Shown piece after piece: positions 34,954 to 46,769 of a stretch of DNA of 64,000 bases. The stretch is from contig MNCI01009176.1 of assembly GCA_015680685.1 (NCBI GenBank), positions 124,001-188,000 on the forward strand, written 5' to 3'. The notes under the pieces are model-generated. The model had not been told where the DNA came from. It saw nothing but the letters and a program-made list of their open reading frames with translations, and did no database searches. Both the position numbers and the translations under genes were made by a program. How positions within the stretch are numbered: the first letter of the stretch is position 1; every line of letters starts with the position of its first letter. This DNA is from Gnetum montanum (taxonomy: Eukaryota; Streptophyta; Gnetopsida; Gnetales; Gnetaceae).

Positions 34954-37319
34954 AAACACTCATAGTAGTCCAAAATCTCCAATGCCCAAGCAAAAATATA
35001 AAATATCCATGTAAAATTATAATATTAAAATAAAATAATAAATATTTAAAAATATGACCAAGGCATTAGATTAATAATGATACAAAATATTATCTAAACA
35101 TACTTCTAAAATAACATTACCAAGTTAACTAAATAGTAAAGTGATGTAAGCTTAGTGCCAAAGATATTCAGGTACAAAGTCCACATTATCAACTAGAGGA
35201 TATAAAAATTACAAAGTACAAAGCACTAGTAGAATATTAGAATCTTATAAAATACATCAAGTAACTAACTAAAATAAAATGCTAAATATCTAAATGCTAA
35301 TATAACTCTAGCTTCTCTAATTGCTCCTTAAATCCAACACCTGTAAGAATTATGAGGTAAAAATAAATAAGGAGATTAATCCATAGATTGAGTAGGAAAA
35401 TTAACTAGAAATACTCTCTTAGCCATGCACAATAGTAATGGAATTCAAATAGATAATACCAAATAACCAAAGAAACAAACGTCAAACATTGATTATTCAA
35501 AAATTAAATAAATAATATGAAAAGGCTAAGGTATCCAAATGAAATTCCACTATCACTTAAACCCCAATTTGTAAAAGATACCTTCCATTCTTAATTTAAA
35601 AAAATGCTAAAGTTAAAATGTGTACTTTTTATACAAAAAAATATTTTATCCAAATTCAAATCTAAAACCAAATAAAATGTGCTTGTAGAACTTATGTATA
35701 GTTTCTTAAATCTAGTACCAAGGTATGTCAAAATAGCATCTTGATTTCTATTATACCTCAAAGTAAAAAGCCCATCAACTTCTATATTACTCATGTATGA
35801 GAAATTTTTAAAAACTAATATGGCATGGACTTCACTACTGTAGATAGCAAAGGGTTGTACTACATCTCATGATTTCTTTAAAATCATCTAGCTAATTCCC
35901 TCTATGTTGGCTTCATCAAATCAAATAAATAGAGTTAAATTAATAACTAAATTTCCAATCTATTTAATGTTAAATAGAAGATGTTAGAAAATAAACAAAT
36001 ATAATGAACCAATCCTAGGGTGGTGGAGAAGCATATGAATCATGTATGAAAATATCTAGATGTTGAGGAGTCCTAAGTCTTTCATTTTGTGAGATAGTTG
36101 ATGAGCTAAAAGTTTCATATAATGTCAAATGGTTGATTAGTTTAGAAACTTATAAAATATTAAAAATATCAAGTTCTAAGGGTCTAAAAGTCATTCAAAT
36201 TATTTACAAATCTAAAACAATGATCAGTTGTCATTTTCAACTTTTAATTACTATGAGAACCCCTAGAAGATATGTTTTTGGCTATTTTAAAAATTTAATA
36301 AAGGTGGGATTGGTTTACAAAAGTTTGTTTTTGCACGTGCTTCAAGAATTTGATGTGATAATTCATCATAACTTTCATCCTACCCTTACAATGGGATCAC
36401 AATACATTGATAAGGGCTACTTGGAGTCCATGCTATTGAGCAACTTTTCCTTCTTCACCATTATTGTTTGAAGTCACCTCATAACTCAAAAATGTAAATT
36501 ATAGTATAACACTTTAGTTTTACATCTTAAAAATTTGGCAAAGATAAAACAGAATCAAAATGAATTGATATGGAAGAAAATTTTAGAAGCAATACCCAAA
36601 CCATGATAAAATTAATTTCATAATCTCATATTATAGAAGCATGCATTAACAAATTAGATCTAGTAGAGAAAAAACCCTAAAACATTTTCTAAATAATTGC
36701 TAAACAAACTAAAAAAGTAAAATTGAATTTGCATATAACAAGATATTCCTAGAACTTAAAAAAGAGCATTGTAATAACTTTTCTTACCTAATTGTTAACA
36801 TTGATGATAAAAATGCTTGCATGACTAAGATCTCCTAAGCACTTATTCCAAACCTCTACATAGCTACAATCTCCTTTAATTAGCTTTAAATCCTAAGTAG
36901 AGGTAACGGTCAAAGATTAGACCTAAGAAAGATTTGAAATGGAACTTAAAACAAAAACATTTACCTAGATTTAAGTGGCTATGTTGACTTTCATGAGGCT
37001 ATTCTCATATTTTGTAGGATCTTCCTCTTTAGATCTATCTTCCACATATCACTGAAGTGAATGAATGATTTCTAATGAAAGGCTACCTAGGTACTTTTAC
37101 TCATAGGGACATGGTAGGATTAAATTAATTAGATACTCACTCATAGAAAACTAAGTTAAAATGAAAAAAATGATTAATGAAAATTTCTAAAAATAAAATA
37201 AATATTATTTCTAAAAAGGTCTATATCCTAACAACCTAACTTTAGTTCTGTACCTTATTTTTCCTGAGGATGGATTTTCTGAAAAAAAATTCCATCAATT
37301 AGTGTATGCTCTCACTCTG
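34954..37319. other. AT-rich sequence without recognised features
   Basis: No RT, integrase, gag or gene signature is visible on either strand. The longest open frame (36133-36471, plus, 112 codons) has no recognisable motif and strongly AT-driven composition. Confidence 0.4.
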
Positions 37320-37333
37320 GGTTGAATTTGCAG

Positions 37334-37590
37334 ATGTCAGCCCCACAGAACACACGGTGGGGGGTCATAGCAGGCTGCTAAGGGAACGCTCTCTGACACG
37401 GACCCTGCCCCCGCAATTATACAACCAGATGCTACAATAGATCGAGAACGTTATCAGAGACCACATGATAGGTATTGCCCAAATAATTGAAGAAAATTGC
37501 CATCGCCTAGCTGCTGGCCTGGGCAAGTAGTACCCAGGCCTCCAAACCCCAAAGGGGAGTCGGGGCTCTAACCAAAATAAAAAATAGAGC
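37334..37590 (+). pseudogene. Exon-like coding remnant of unknown identity
   Basis: GC content jumps compared with both flanks. After GAATTTGCAG, which looks like a splice acceptor at 37325-37334, one plus-strand frame reads with only two internal TAG codons. It gives an arginine- and leucine-rich start (HSRLLRERSLTRTLPPQLYN), then a helical stretch IENVIRDHMIGIAQIIEEN and HRLAAGLGK. The regular hydrophobic spacing looks protein-like, and both TAG codons could have been CAG. I do not recognise the family. It could be a fragment of an old host gene or of a transposon protein. Confidence 0.35.
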
Positions 37591-37599
37591 ATTATGGAG

Positions 37600-38225
37600 G
37601 AGACTTTAACTTTAGAGATAGGTTAAATGTTGTGAAAATGCTAAGATTTCGTATTAATGAGATACGATCTTACTGTGTGCCTGTTGTACCTTGAATTATC
37701 AATCAATAGAGGAGAGAAACTTCATCCATTTCAAATTCGGATTCCAATGAAAACAAAAAATAGATAGTCATGGTTAATATGGAAAGATTTCCCAGTTGTT
37801 GAGTGTCGTGCAAATGGAAACAGCCAATTGTCATGAAGCTAATTGTCAATTCATGATGGCATTTTCCAACTCTCAACACATGAATTTCATGCGCTGTGAA
37901 TTAATAAATGCATGCCATATTTCCCTTCCTCTTTTGAATAGTTGTTTGAATGATTCAAAACTACAACATTCTCTGACCATTGCATGAACTGGTGCTGGCG
38001 CTGGACAAATTTGACTTATCAATCTTTTTATGTTGGCCACATAAAAAACATGCTCAATCTAAGAAAGTAAAAATTACCCAAAGTAACCAAGAGTTTCGTT
38101 TATTTTCTAGCTTTATAAAGTATGCAGTTGGCAAGTGCTTTGCTTCTGTTCTGGTAAAGAATATGAAATTATTAATTCTATTTCCAGTTGTATGAAAAGA
38201 AGATAACAATTTGCAGTCATTCAAA
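37600..38225. other. Putative low-copy spacer
   Basis: There is no repeat seen elsewhere in the window and no convincing frame. A tandem AATTGTCA motif (CAATTGTCATGAAGC and TAATTGTCAATTCATG) lies near 37825-37855. Confidence 0.35.
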
Positions 38226-38495
38226 ATAAATCAGGCCGTCATGCATTTTTTTTAACGATCGAATGGTGCCCTCGGTGTGAAAAATCTACTGCTGGTTTCT
38301 TTGCTGTCCGCATGGCCACAGTTGAAGGGAATTCCCGTCTTTGTCGGAACCGTCTTTCACGTCAACGCACAATCCATTCCAACCGTTGATACGAACCGGA
38401 GTGGACGGCGATATCTGGCAAATTTCTTCATCACCCACTGGCATCGTCCACAGATAATAAGGTCTGTGCTGTTCCAGACGCTCAGCATCGTCCAC
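38226..38495 (-). pseudogene. Ricin-B-type (beta-trefoil) lectin domain fragment, broken
   Basis: The minus-strand open frame 38495-38286 ends in a block containing GLCVDVKDG and LQLWPC, the hallmark first repeat of ricin-B-type carbohydrate-binding domains. In this family the block is followed by the Q-x-W motif. Here the tryptophan position is a TAG (38283-38285), and the frame then continues as EGTIRS, which matches the next conserved stretch, before it dissolves. Only one of the three subdomains is visible, and no A-chain-like catalytic domain is seen nearby. It is best described as a dead fragment of a lectin-domain gene. Sugar-binding plant proteins of many kinds carry this domain, so no toxin function can be inferred. 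Confidence 0.65.
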
Positions 38496-38506
38496 AATTG
38501 CTTCCT

Positions 38507-38519
38507 ATATAAATAACAG
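38507..38519 (-). promoter_or_regulatory. TATA-like element upstream of the lectin fragment
   Basis: On the minus strand TTATTTATATAGG lies about 15-25 bases before the first ATG of the lectin frame. That is too close for a normal leader, so it may be coincidental AT-rich sequence. Confidence 0.25.
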
Positions 38520-38554
38520 TTTGACTCCTATAGGTGGACACAAACAACCAATTG

Positions 38555-38731
38555 TTCCAGGAGGAGACTCTGAATGAATGCAGGTGGCAAAGGCATGGTT
38601 CCAGGAGGAGACTCTGAATGAATGCAGGTGGCAAAGGCATGGTTCGTAAATAGAGAAGTATACAACAAACATGACTCGTAAATAGAGAAGTATGCAACAT
38701 GACTGGTAAATAGAGAAGTATGCAACCGACG
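38555..38731 (+). repeat. Two adjacent tandem repeats (44 bp x2 and about 30 bp x3)
   Basis: The 44-bp unit beginning TTCCAGGAGGAGACTCTG occurs twice without a mismatch (38555-38598 and 38599-38642). It is followed by three copies of a unit containing GTAAATAGAGAAGTATGCAA (38643-38731). Near-perfect identity implies recent duplication next to the lectin fragment. Confidence 0.9.
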
Positions 38732-38744
38732 TAACCTCCTTTCA

Positions 38745-39730
38745 TAACATGACGTAACTTTTCATACCGAAATGGCCTGTCTGAATTTTAGTTATGTGCA
38801 CAAAGTTGCGTCAGTTACCTACAAAAAATTAGCGTTACCCAATTATGACTGCTAATGGTCTATCGGTCAAAAAATACAAAAAATAAATAATTAATTAACT
38901 AATTAATTTATCAAATAAATATAAATACATATTAAACAAATAACAAATAAACCATACGCTAAATGTAGAATCCCATGTACCAATGACCCATGAAGTGCTT
39001 GATACTTTCTTACCCAAAACTCCTGAAAAAAAGGGGTTACTACATACATGCTAACATAAAATAAATTCATAATATCACATACACTCAAAGATAATTACAA
39101 AATACATAGCTTAATTAGGTAAGGTAAAATAAGATAAAATAAATTAAAATACCAAACATCTTATAAATATAATTACAAGGGACATAGCTTAAGTATGCAA
39201 GCTAAAAGGGTAAAATAAAATAGAATAACTAAAATACCAAGAATACATAAAGAGTAGGGCACATGTAAAATAAACCCAAAAGTATAACCACTATCAAAAT
39301 TCAACTATCTAACTAATTCTAAAAAAAAGGTCAAATAAATTAAGATACTACTTACATCTCATAAAGAAAATTACAAGGCACAAATGCTAAGGTAGAAAAG
39401 AAAGACATAAGAAAATATGAATCCAAGGTATAATCATAAGAAAGGTTTAATCACATAAACTTGTGAGTATGCAATACTATTATATAACTTCAAAGAATAA
39501 TCAAAGATAGGGTACAATGCAAGATAACGTTTAGATAAATAACATAGCAATGGTTTAAATCATAAGACATAGCAACTAGAATGAGATATCTAGAAATAAG
39601 ATGTTACATTTCCCCCAACCCCCTTAAGAATACTCCTCCTAGAATATCTTTAAGGTAAAAGATATATAATTTTTTCCTTCAACCAAGTTGCTTCTTGTGC
39701 ATCTTGTCTTCTTCCAAATTATTAAGGATT
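38745..39730. other. AT-rich spacer
   Basis: This is A-rich sequence with repeated AAAATAAAATAAA and TACAAGG-ACATAGCTTAA-type motifs (39090-39240), which recur as loose direct repeats. No coding or element signature is seen. Confidence 0.4.
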
Positions 39731-40170
39731 TGATGTATTCTATAAAGCTTAACATTCTAAAATAAGATCTATATTATCTAGTAGTATGAATATTGGTTTA
39801 TACCATCATGGCATTATATATTTAAATATTTAATGATTGAAATTTGTTAAATTATTTTATTAACTTCTATTAACTAATTTTAACCATTTGTCATATCTAT
39901 TCTATTAATCATTATGAAAGTTCTCTCAAACCTATATATACTTCTTATTTTTTTTAACTCAAATATAATATAACTCATAAGTTCAAGTTTGTAATAAGTT
40001 AAAGTTTTTAAATATCTTTAGCTTTACTTAAATAATTTTTGCATAAATAGTGTATATAATCAAGTATTTATAATGAAACAAAAAATATTAATTTTCTTGT
40101 TGATCTAAGTCAACATAGATAGTTTTCAATTTCCTTGGATCTTGTAACTATCATGTCACTAAACTTAACA
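39731..40170 (+). repeat. 5' LTR of the small element
   Basis: It starts TGATGTATTCTATAAAGC and ends AACTTAACA directly before the PBS, giving 440 bp with TG...CA ends. A TATA-like TATATATAC near 39932 is followed by a T-rich run. The first 170 bases match 43375-43553. Confidence 0.65.
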
Positions 40171-40182
40171 TAGTATAAGAGC
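40171..40182 (+). other. Primer-binding site, tRNA-Met type
   Basis: TAGTATAAGAGC matches TGGTATCAGAGC at 10 of 12 positions and directly follows the CA end of the LTR. Confidence 0.7.
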
Positions 40183-40689
40183 TACATTATGTTGACTTAG
40201 CTTACCATTACCATGATGTAGATAAAGTGGTGAAGTTGGTTGCATTTAATGCTATGTTAGTATAAAAATAAAATCATAAAATTTCATTTTGACTTTGAAA
40301 ATTTATGTAGATGTTGTAGATCTTTCTTCATGATAAATAAGCTATTGTTAATTTTCAAAGTATAGTTGAATGTCAAATATTTTTACTCTTGTGCTATACT
40401 AGTAAGTGTTAAAATAATTTAATGATCAAGAAACTTAAATGCTCTACAAAAATAGTATGCAAACCTAGGTTTTCTTTGTTTTTAAAAAATTTATTATAGT
40501 TATTTATTATTTAAAGTTAAAAATTAATGTAAAATAAGATTCAAGATGCATAAAGGCTGAAATATAATTGAGCTAGATCATATGTAGTCTTGATTTCTAT
40601 AATTTTTGTTGTTTCTCCACAAACTCTAGTCTTTTGCAAGTTGTATAATAATTGTTTGATGAAATGGTATGTAATGCAAGAGGGCATAG

Positions 40690-42550
40690 ATAGTTGTTGG
40701 AATTAATAAAAATAAATCACGATGCAAAGATACCAAATGTAGATTCTTTTGAGCATGGTTTGCCAAAAACGCTATTATTATCACCACTACTGGCATCACA
40801 ATTAAAAGGTTGTGGTGAAAGCTCCCATGGTGAAGCTTTCTCTTCAATCAAAAAAGACATAAAGAAGAACATAAAGCTTCTCTCTACAATAGCACTTCAT
40901 TATGAGGTCATAGCAAATAAATCATAGAGCTTTGACCTTCTCCTATTAAAAGATAAGTATGTTAGATATTTAGCCTTGGGGATCAGTGTTCAGTGCCATC
41001 ATTTCAATCTTATTGTGATCATAATGTTAGTAAAAGTAGGTTTTTCAAATGAATTGAAAAGGTTTGAGCTTGCACTATTTGTAGATTTCATGGTGTTGAA
41101 GAATCAACCACTAGTAAAAAACTATGTAAGAAATTATAACAATGGATGGTTCATCTTCTAATAGGAGAAGACCTAGTGGTTTTCAAAGTTGCAAAAGAGA
41201 TTCTTGTATTTTTGTTTTCAAACAGTTATAGTAGATTATACATGAAATGAGGTTACATTCCTTAGGCATCAACTATTAAGATGTTTTATTAATGAAAAAT
41301 AGTGGGGAAAGATCCATATCACTACCACTATCAAAGTTTTTATCTTCTAGTTGAAAATGCCATATTCTAGCTTGATAGACATTATTGCATATTATATTAT
41401 AGTGAAGAAGTGGAAAAGTGTTATTTCTTGGTCTTTGCTAAATTTTTTCTTTGTTGTGGTAAAGGAAGGTAGATAGGTTGATTGAGTCTCTAATTTAAAG
41501 AAAGAGTTAAAAAGAATAGGTATTATCTTACTATAGTTCCTCATCCCCACACTTCTCCTATGGTTATCTTCTTTCTACTTTTATTAAGATATTCTCTTAT
41601 AGTCATCATGGTGGTGAAAGATAATAATAAAGAGCTATTTTTATAGTTATTTCTTAAATCTCTTTTCAAAGATGAGTAGATCCTCATAAAGATCCCTTTA
41701 ATAAATTAGCCCACTAAAGTTCAAGTTGAAGGATGTGATACATTGACAAGTAATAATTTAACCTTGTCCATGATGAGATTAATTATCAAGCATCATAGCT
41801 TTGAAAATAAAGTTGTCCATTATGAGGCAACAATAAATTTCTTCAAGACATTAGTAGAGAAGAGTCTTGCGGAGATGATACTATATAATAAGGTAGGATG
41901 AAAAGATTTTAAGAAAGTTGATGAAGATAGCTTTCCATCCATTATCAGAGGGATGGTCAATAAAGACATCAATAGGTTGGAAAAGTTCATCTCCATTGCA
42001 GTGACTAATTACTTACTTTATTATTTAATAATTTCAAACTACACTATAGTTGGATATTACTTTAAGGTTAGATCCTATGATGTAATAGTGAGTAATAACA
42101 AGTAAGGTTTTGAACTTATTCTAGCATTAAATGAGGCTTTGAATAAAGACTTAAAAAATAAGTTGACGAAGACAAAGAAAAATATGTTAGATCTTTTGAT
42201 AAATTAAAAAAGGAGACAGATGGCACCCTTATATTTGCCAAGAGACAAGCTACAAAATTGGAAGAACTTAAGAAAGGAAATTATGGACTCTAATTTTGAT
42301 CTTGAACTTGCAAATAAAGTTTAGGAATTAATGATGAAAATGCGAGAGTTAAAGGTAGATAAATCAATATTGAAATATAAAAACTCCAAACTCAATGAAG
42401 CTTTAGACACTAAATAGAAGTGGATTGTAGATCTCATTCGACAGAAGAATACACTAATAAAGACACTCAATGAGGAAAGATAAAGGTTAAATAACAGAGC
42501 GCACAGTTTATAGGAATAGGTTGTAACTCAGGAATTCATAATCCATCACA
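40690..42550 (+). pseudogene. Decayed coiled-coil ORF of the small LTR element
   Basis: Coding-like sequence runs from about 40690 through several frameshifts. Open parts are 40694-40927 (GCGESSHGEAFSSIKKDIKK), a continuing part to 41161, and a frame from about 41740 to 42540. The last reads INFFKTLVEKSLAEMI, SFPSIIRGMVNKDINRLEKF, then long helical K-, E-, L- and N-rich stretches such as NEALNKDLKNKLTKTKKNML and SILKYKNSKLNEALDTK. A globular N-terminal part followed by a coiled-coil tail resembles the layout of the frames at 3-2770 and 54643-58330. No family name can be given. Confidence 0.5.
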
Positions 42551-43354
42551 AAGAATTATTATCATTATTTTTAAAGTAAGGTTTTAAATTACCACATGCT
42601 TTTACTATGTGTCCATCATTACTTTTGGTAATGTATGATGAAGTTAAAAATGAATTCCTAAACAAGTCTTTTGGTCTGGGATAATAGGGCTCTATTATAG
42701 ATGTATTAACAACATCACCAAAGAATCCTCCATTGTCCTCAGAATCTATGATAAAATACATAGTCCTTGAGTCGAGGAGTGAATCATGTTATAGCATATT
42801 TGACAACTTATTAAATACAGATATAGACTCTTTCATTGGTTGATGATAATTTTATTTTCTAGCTTGTATTTCTTTAAGACATATTACCTATGTGTTGGAT
42901 GATGATGTTATTAATTTACTTTTAATGATAATCATGTATTCTTTTTCTATGGTTAATCCTTTCTTTATGTTATAATATATTTTAAAAAATATTAACATCC
43001 ATAGTATCTCTAGCCATTCTTTATTACATTTCAAAGCACTTAAAGGCTAAAATATTTTATAACATGTTTTAAGAAGAGAAAATTTACTTACCATCATTTT
43101 ATACTTTATAACTATTACTTTATTAATCAAGTATATTATTTTTCTTAACATATGATGCTCATTTGAAATTCCTATTTTAAGAAATTTCAATAGATCTTTT
43201 ACTCTAGAAATGTTGATGTCAAATAATAAATCCTTGATTTATGTTGTATAGTGTGAAAAGTTAAAAATGTGATAGTTTATTTATCATAATTATTAGAAGA
43301 TTTATGGAATGGGGTTAGATAGAAAAGTACATTATTATATTAAATGTCAAGCTT

Positions 43355-43374
43355 GTGGGGTGGTGTTAAGAAAT
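43355..43374 (+). other. Purine-rich tract before the second LTR
   Basis: GTGGGGTGGTGTTAAGAAAT precedes the LTR start TGATATGTTC. It resembles the GTGGGG tracts of the Athila-like LTRs, although the rest of the LTR is unrelated. Confidence 0.5.
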
Positions 43375-43553
43375 TGATATGTTCTATTAAGCTTAACATT
43401 CTAAAATAAGTTCTATATTATGTAATATCATGATTACTCATTTGCACCATCATGGTATGTAATACTGTCATAGTGTTTTATATTTAAATATTTAATAATT
43501 AAATTTTTTAAAAATTATTCTATTAACTTTAGTTAACTAATCTTAACCATGTT
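43375..43553 (+). repeat. 3' LTR of the small element (truncated)
   Basis: It matches the first 170-180 bases of the LTR at 39731, including AAGCTTAACATTCTAAAATA and TTTTATATTTAAATATTTAAT. It then breaks at TTAACCAT. Confidence 0.65.
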
Positions 43554-43659
43554 AGAGCTTTATACAATGGAATAAGATCCTTGAGATACATCGATTGTTA
43601 AGGTTTTAGCTTCAAACTCCATTGGTAAGGTCATCATAGACCACGAGTCTAGGAGAGGC

Positions 43660-43990
43660 TTTGGTATTATAGCATGAGTCATGGTATTGGACCATGAGTT
43701 ATGATATTTAACCACAAGTCATGTGAGCTCAAAAGAGTAAGAAATTTTAAATTTGAGAATACCATGATTCATGGTATTACAACATGTGTTCTAGTTAGAG
43801 ATCATGAGTTAACCATGGTTTATTGAATAAAATAGACTATGAGCTAATCACAAGTCATGGTCTTAGTGCATTTCAACCATGAGTAAACCATGATTCATGA
43901 TAATCAACCACAATATGACCATGAATTGTGATCTTATAAAATTTAAAATTGATCCATGATAATCAACCACAATATGACCACAATATAACT
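43660..43990. repeat. Degenerate repeats of a palindromic CATGAGTCATGG-type motif
   Basis: About fifteen diverged copies of ACCATGAGTCATGGT-like sequence occur in both orientations. A 31-base unit containing TGATAATCAACCACAATATG is directly repeated near 43896 and 43955. The function is unknown. Confidence 0.6.
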
Positions 43991-45900
43991 CATGAGAAGG
44001 CTCATTGCAATTATTCTTATCTTTTTTAAAATTGGACAAACCAATGTAGTGGTGCTAACTTCTCTCTATGTCAAAACGATATTTTTTCTTTTAAAGCTAA
44101 AATTTTAATAAATTTGGATCTCTAAGGTTGAATTCTAAAGATTTCTCTTCCTATTTTTTACATATTTAATGAAGCTATTTTATGTTATGTAAATTTGTCT
44201 CTAATGAATGGATCTACTCTAAAGCCTCTCTGATGACATCCATGTGGTTCCCTTATCTTAATCTTCATAGGAATTCAGTAAACATATATATGGTAAGATC
44301 TTTCACACAACACTTATACAAATCTACTCTAAAAGTACCTTGATTAACTAGTATTGTAAGAAATTATGATGATGGAAGAAATTTGTTCCAACTACCTAAA
44401 ATCTTTGAGCATACTTGCTAATATTTGATCTAGCCTCTTTGATCATATTTTTGACTACTTATGGCATAAAACTTTGCTAAACAAATTTAAAATATCCATA
44501 GTGGTAGTTGATCATTTTCTAGAAATACTTATAAATCTTCTCAATGCTAGGAGTTTGAGAGTCTTTGAGAGATTATCTTATTTCATATACTAGGTAAGAT
44601 AGTAAAACTATTGAGTTTCCTAGAAGACCCACTTAATGTACCTATTACTACATTATCTTAGCCAAAATGACACTGGTCTATGAAGTTAGTTTAATTACTA
44701 TCTTAATGCATCTTATCTCAAGTTTGACTATGACTGGCATGCCACATATGGTAAACTCTTATAGTCAATCCTAATGTATGATATGCTCATCATGCAATTA
44801 GTGCCTACAAATCTAAAGAGAAATTCCTATGACATCAAGCTCTAAATAATATGACATCAATTCCTATGACACCAAGCTCTTATAGCTATGACTTCTCTTT
44901 TTTAGAGAGCTCCTTTAAATTCTTCTCTTGAAGTATTTATGTAGACTTTATAAAGGCTTCTAGGAGTTGATAAGGTTAGTATAGAACTAACCTCTTCTTT
45001 AACTCAAAGGTTTTTGGGCACACATCACTCCAAGAGAGAACATTATTTTCTTTAGATACTTATGTAGAGGTGTTTTTATCTTAGAGAAGTATTCTAAAAA
45101 TTTATAGTAGTATCTTGTCAATTCAAAAAATCTTCTTACTTCATTCACTTATATTGTAACAATCAATATATAATCATTGATCCTTGAAAAATCATTATTA
45201 CACATAAACCTATCACCCTTCGACCATGAAAATGAATCACTTGTTTTACAAAGGCATGCTTAGATGTATCAGTAAGAGTTATTATTTTCTTAGAGTTTGC
45301 AGTATTATCCTCAAGTATCTCTTATGTTTCTCTTCATTCATAAAGTCAATTAAAATGCTATTAATGAAAGGTATGATCCATCAATCTAAGTAAGGGCATA
45401 GAAAATTTCAGGCCATTAGTGAGTTCCAAGTGAATGCGTAAGAACTCATAATGTTCATAAATTATTTTAAGAATCATCTTGTTGTGATCCAAACTTTAAT
45501 CTATATTAAAAAATATCTTAGCTTCTCTTAGTTAGTTAATAGACTATAAACCTAGGGAGATGATTCTAGTTTTTGTTTGTCACTTGATTCAACTATCTAT
45601 AATCCATATTCTCAAATTCTAATCCTCCTTCTTAAGAAAAGAATTGGAGAACTCTAAGGGAAAAACTAAGTCAAAATACTCTTTCATTCATCAACTCTTG
45701 AATCCATATCTTAAGCTTTGTAAGTTTCATGATTGACATCCTATAAGGTGTCTTAGAAATCAGTTGAGAATCTAAGCTTAGGTGAAATCTTAAACTTAAT
45801 GTCTTTGATAGGAGGCAACCTATGAAATTACTTCTTAGTCATATCCCCAAAATCATATACCACTAAAATTTTTTTCTATCTGTTGCTTTATCATAGAATG
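43991..45900 (-). pseudogene. pol: Decayed Ty3/gypsy pol (protease-RT linker and RT), minus strand
   Basis: Read on the minus strand from about 45830: LPPIKDIKFKI (the linker before RT), TPYRMSIMKLTKLK, IQELMNERVF, a weak LNQVTNKN, then further on RIHLELTNGLKF-like, FFELTRYYYKFLEYFSKIKT and PLHKYLKK (about 45110-45060). These are the TPYRM, KKDGTxRMC, LNKVTxKN, GLTNAP, GLAGYYRRFI-FSKIA and PL-x-L-x-KK blocks of plant Ty3/gypsy RT in order. Every block is partly destroyed and the catalytic DD box cannot be found. From 44900 downward only scattered AT-rich sequence remains. It is among the oldest remnants in the window. Confidence 0.6.
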
Positions 45901-46427
45901 CATTGAGACCATATAACATCCATGACCTTCCTTGTGTGGATTTTGAAAAACTCTTGATTGATACTGAGTTAAGTTTGTTCCTTTACTTATTTTTATTATT
46001 ACTTTGTTTTCACTAGGAGATTAAAGTGTGGAAGTTTTATTTCTTCTTAGTCATTCTCTATACTTAGAAAACTAGTTTGTCATAATAATTACATCCTGCT
46101 CTCCAAGGATTATTAATGTAAGATCACCATTTAACTTAAATTCTTGATTCATCACTTTGTTGAATGTAAAACTTCTTTACTTAGTGAACCAAGGGAGTTT
46201 GTAAATAACTACCTAGAGAGAATGATAAAATGTAAGCATCAAATTGTTGGTTTCCCTCCACTTTAGAATCTTTCTAGAAGTATAATGTTGTTCTAATTAA
46301 TCATAAGTTAACTTAACTAAGGATTTCATCCATCATTTATATACTATTAATTCTATGTTAATTTATTGTTTTGTTGTAACTAGCTCGTTACCTTAGAATA
46401 AGTAGTATAATTCTTATGTTGAATATA

Positions 46428-46762
46428 TTCCCTTGATTTAATTATTATTAAAGGCTTTCATTCCTTAACATGAATGAAGGTCACCTTGATTAAAATTTCT
46501 AGATAATATTTTAACAGTATAAAATTAAGGAATGAAGGTCATCTTGATTAAATATTTTAACAGTATAAAATACTATTTGATCAAATAAAATATTATATTT
46601 GATTAAATATTTCAAGGTGACCTTCTAGATAATATTTGATCAAATAAAATTAAATAAATCATGTTAAGGAATGAAGGTCACCTTGATTAAAGGTCACCTT
46701 AATATTTTATATTCCCTTGATTTAATTATTATTAAAGGCTTTCATTGCTAGATAAAATTTCT
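46428..46762. repeat. Nested direct and inverted repeat cluster
   Basis: CCCTTGATTTAATTATTATT with the following AAAGGCTTTCATT occurs at both ends (about 46431 and 46711). Between them, GAATGAAGGTCACCTTGATT is present three times directly and once inverted (GGTGACCTTC near 46615), along with repeated ATTTTAACAGTATAAAAT and TTTGATCAAATAAAAT. It looks like a small region that was duplicated and inverted several times. Confidence 0.75.
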
Positions 46763-46769
46763 CTAGCCA

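Larger units (their letters stand above)
39731..43553 (+). mobile_element. Small LTR element carrying only a coiled-coil ORF
   Basis: The 5' LTR (39731-40170), a tRNA-Met type PBS at 40171, a decayed long ORF (about 40690-42550), a purine-rich tract (43355-43374) and a second LTR start (43375) come in correct order. The internal region is only 3.2 kb and no gag, protease, RT or integrase motif is visible. The second LTR matches the first for about 180 bases and then diverges at 43553, probably cut by another event. It is a non-autonomous LTR retrotransposon whose visible cargo is one coiled-coil protein. Confidence 0.6.

Noticed and set aside
36133-36471. 112-codon plus-strand frame
   Set aside because: No known motif, AT-driven codon content, no neighbouring coding-like sequence. 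Kept only as a note.
38286-38495. Calling the lectin fragment a ribosome-inactivating toxin gene
   Set aside because: Only part of one lectin subdomain is present, no N-glycosidase domain is nearby, and the same fold occurs in many harmless plant proteins.
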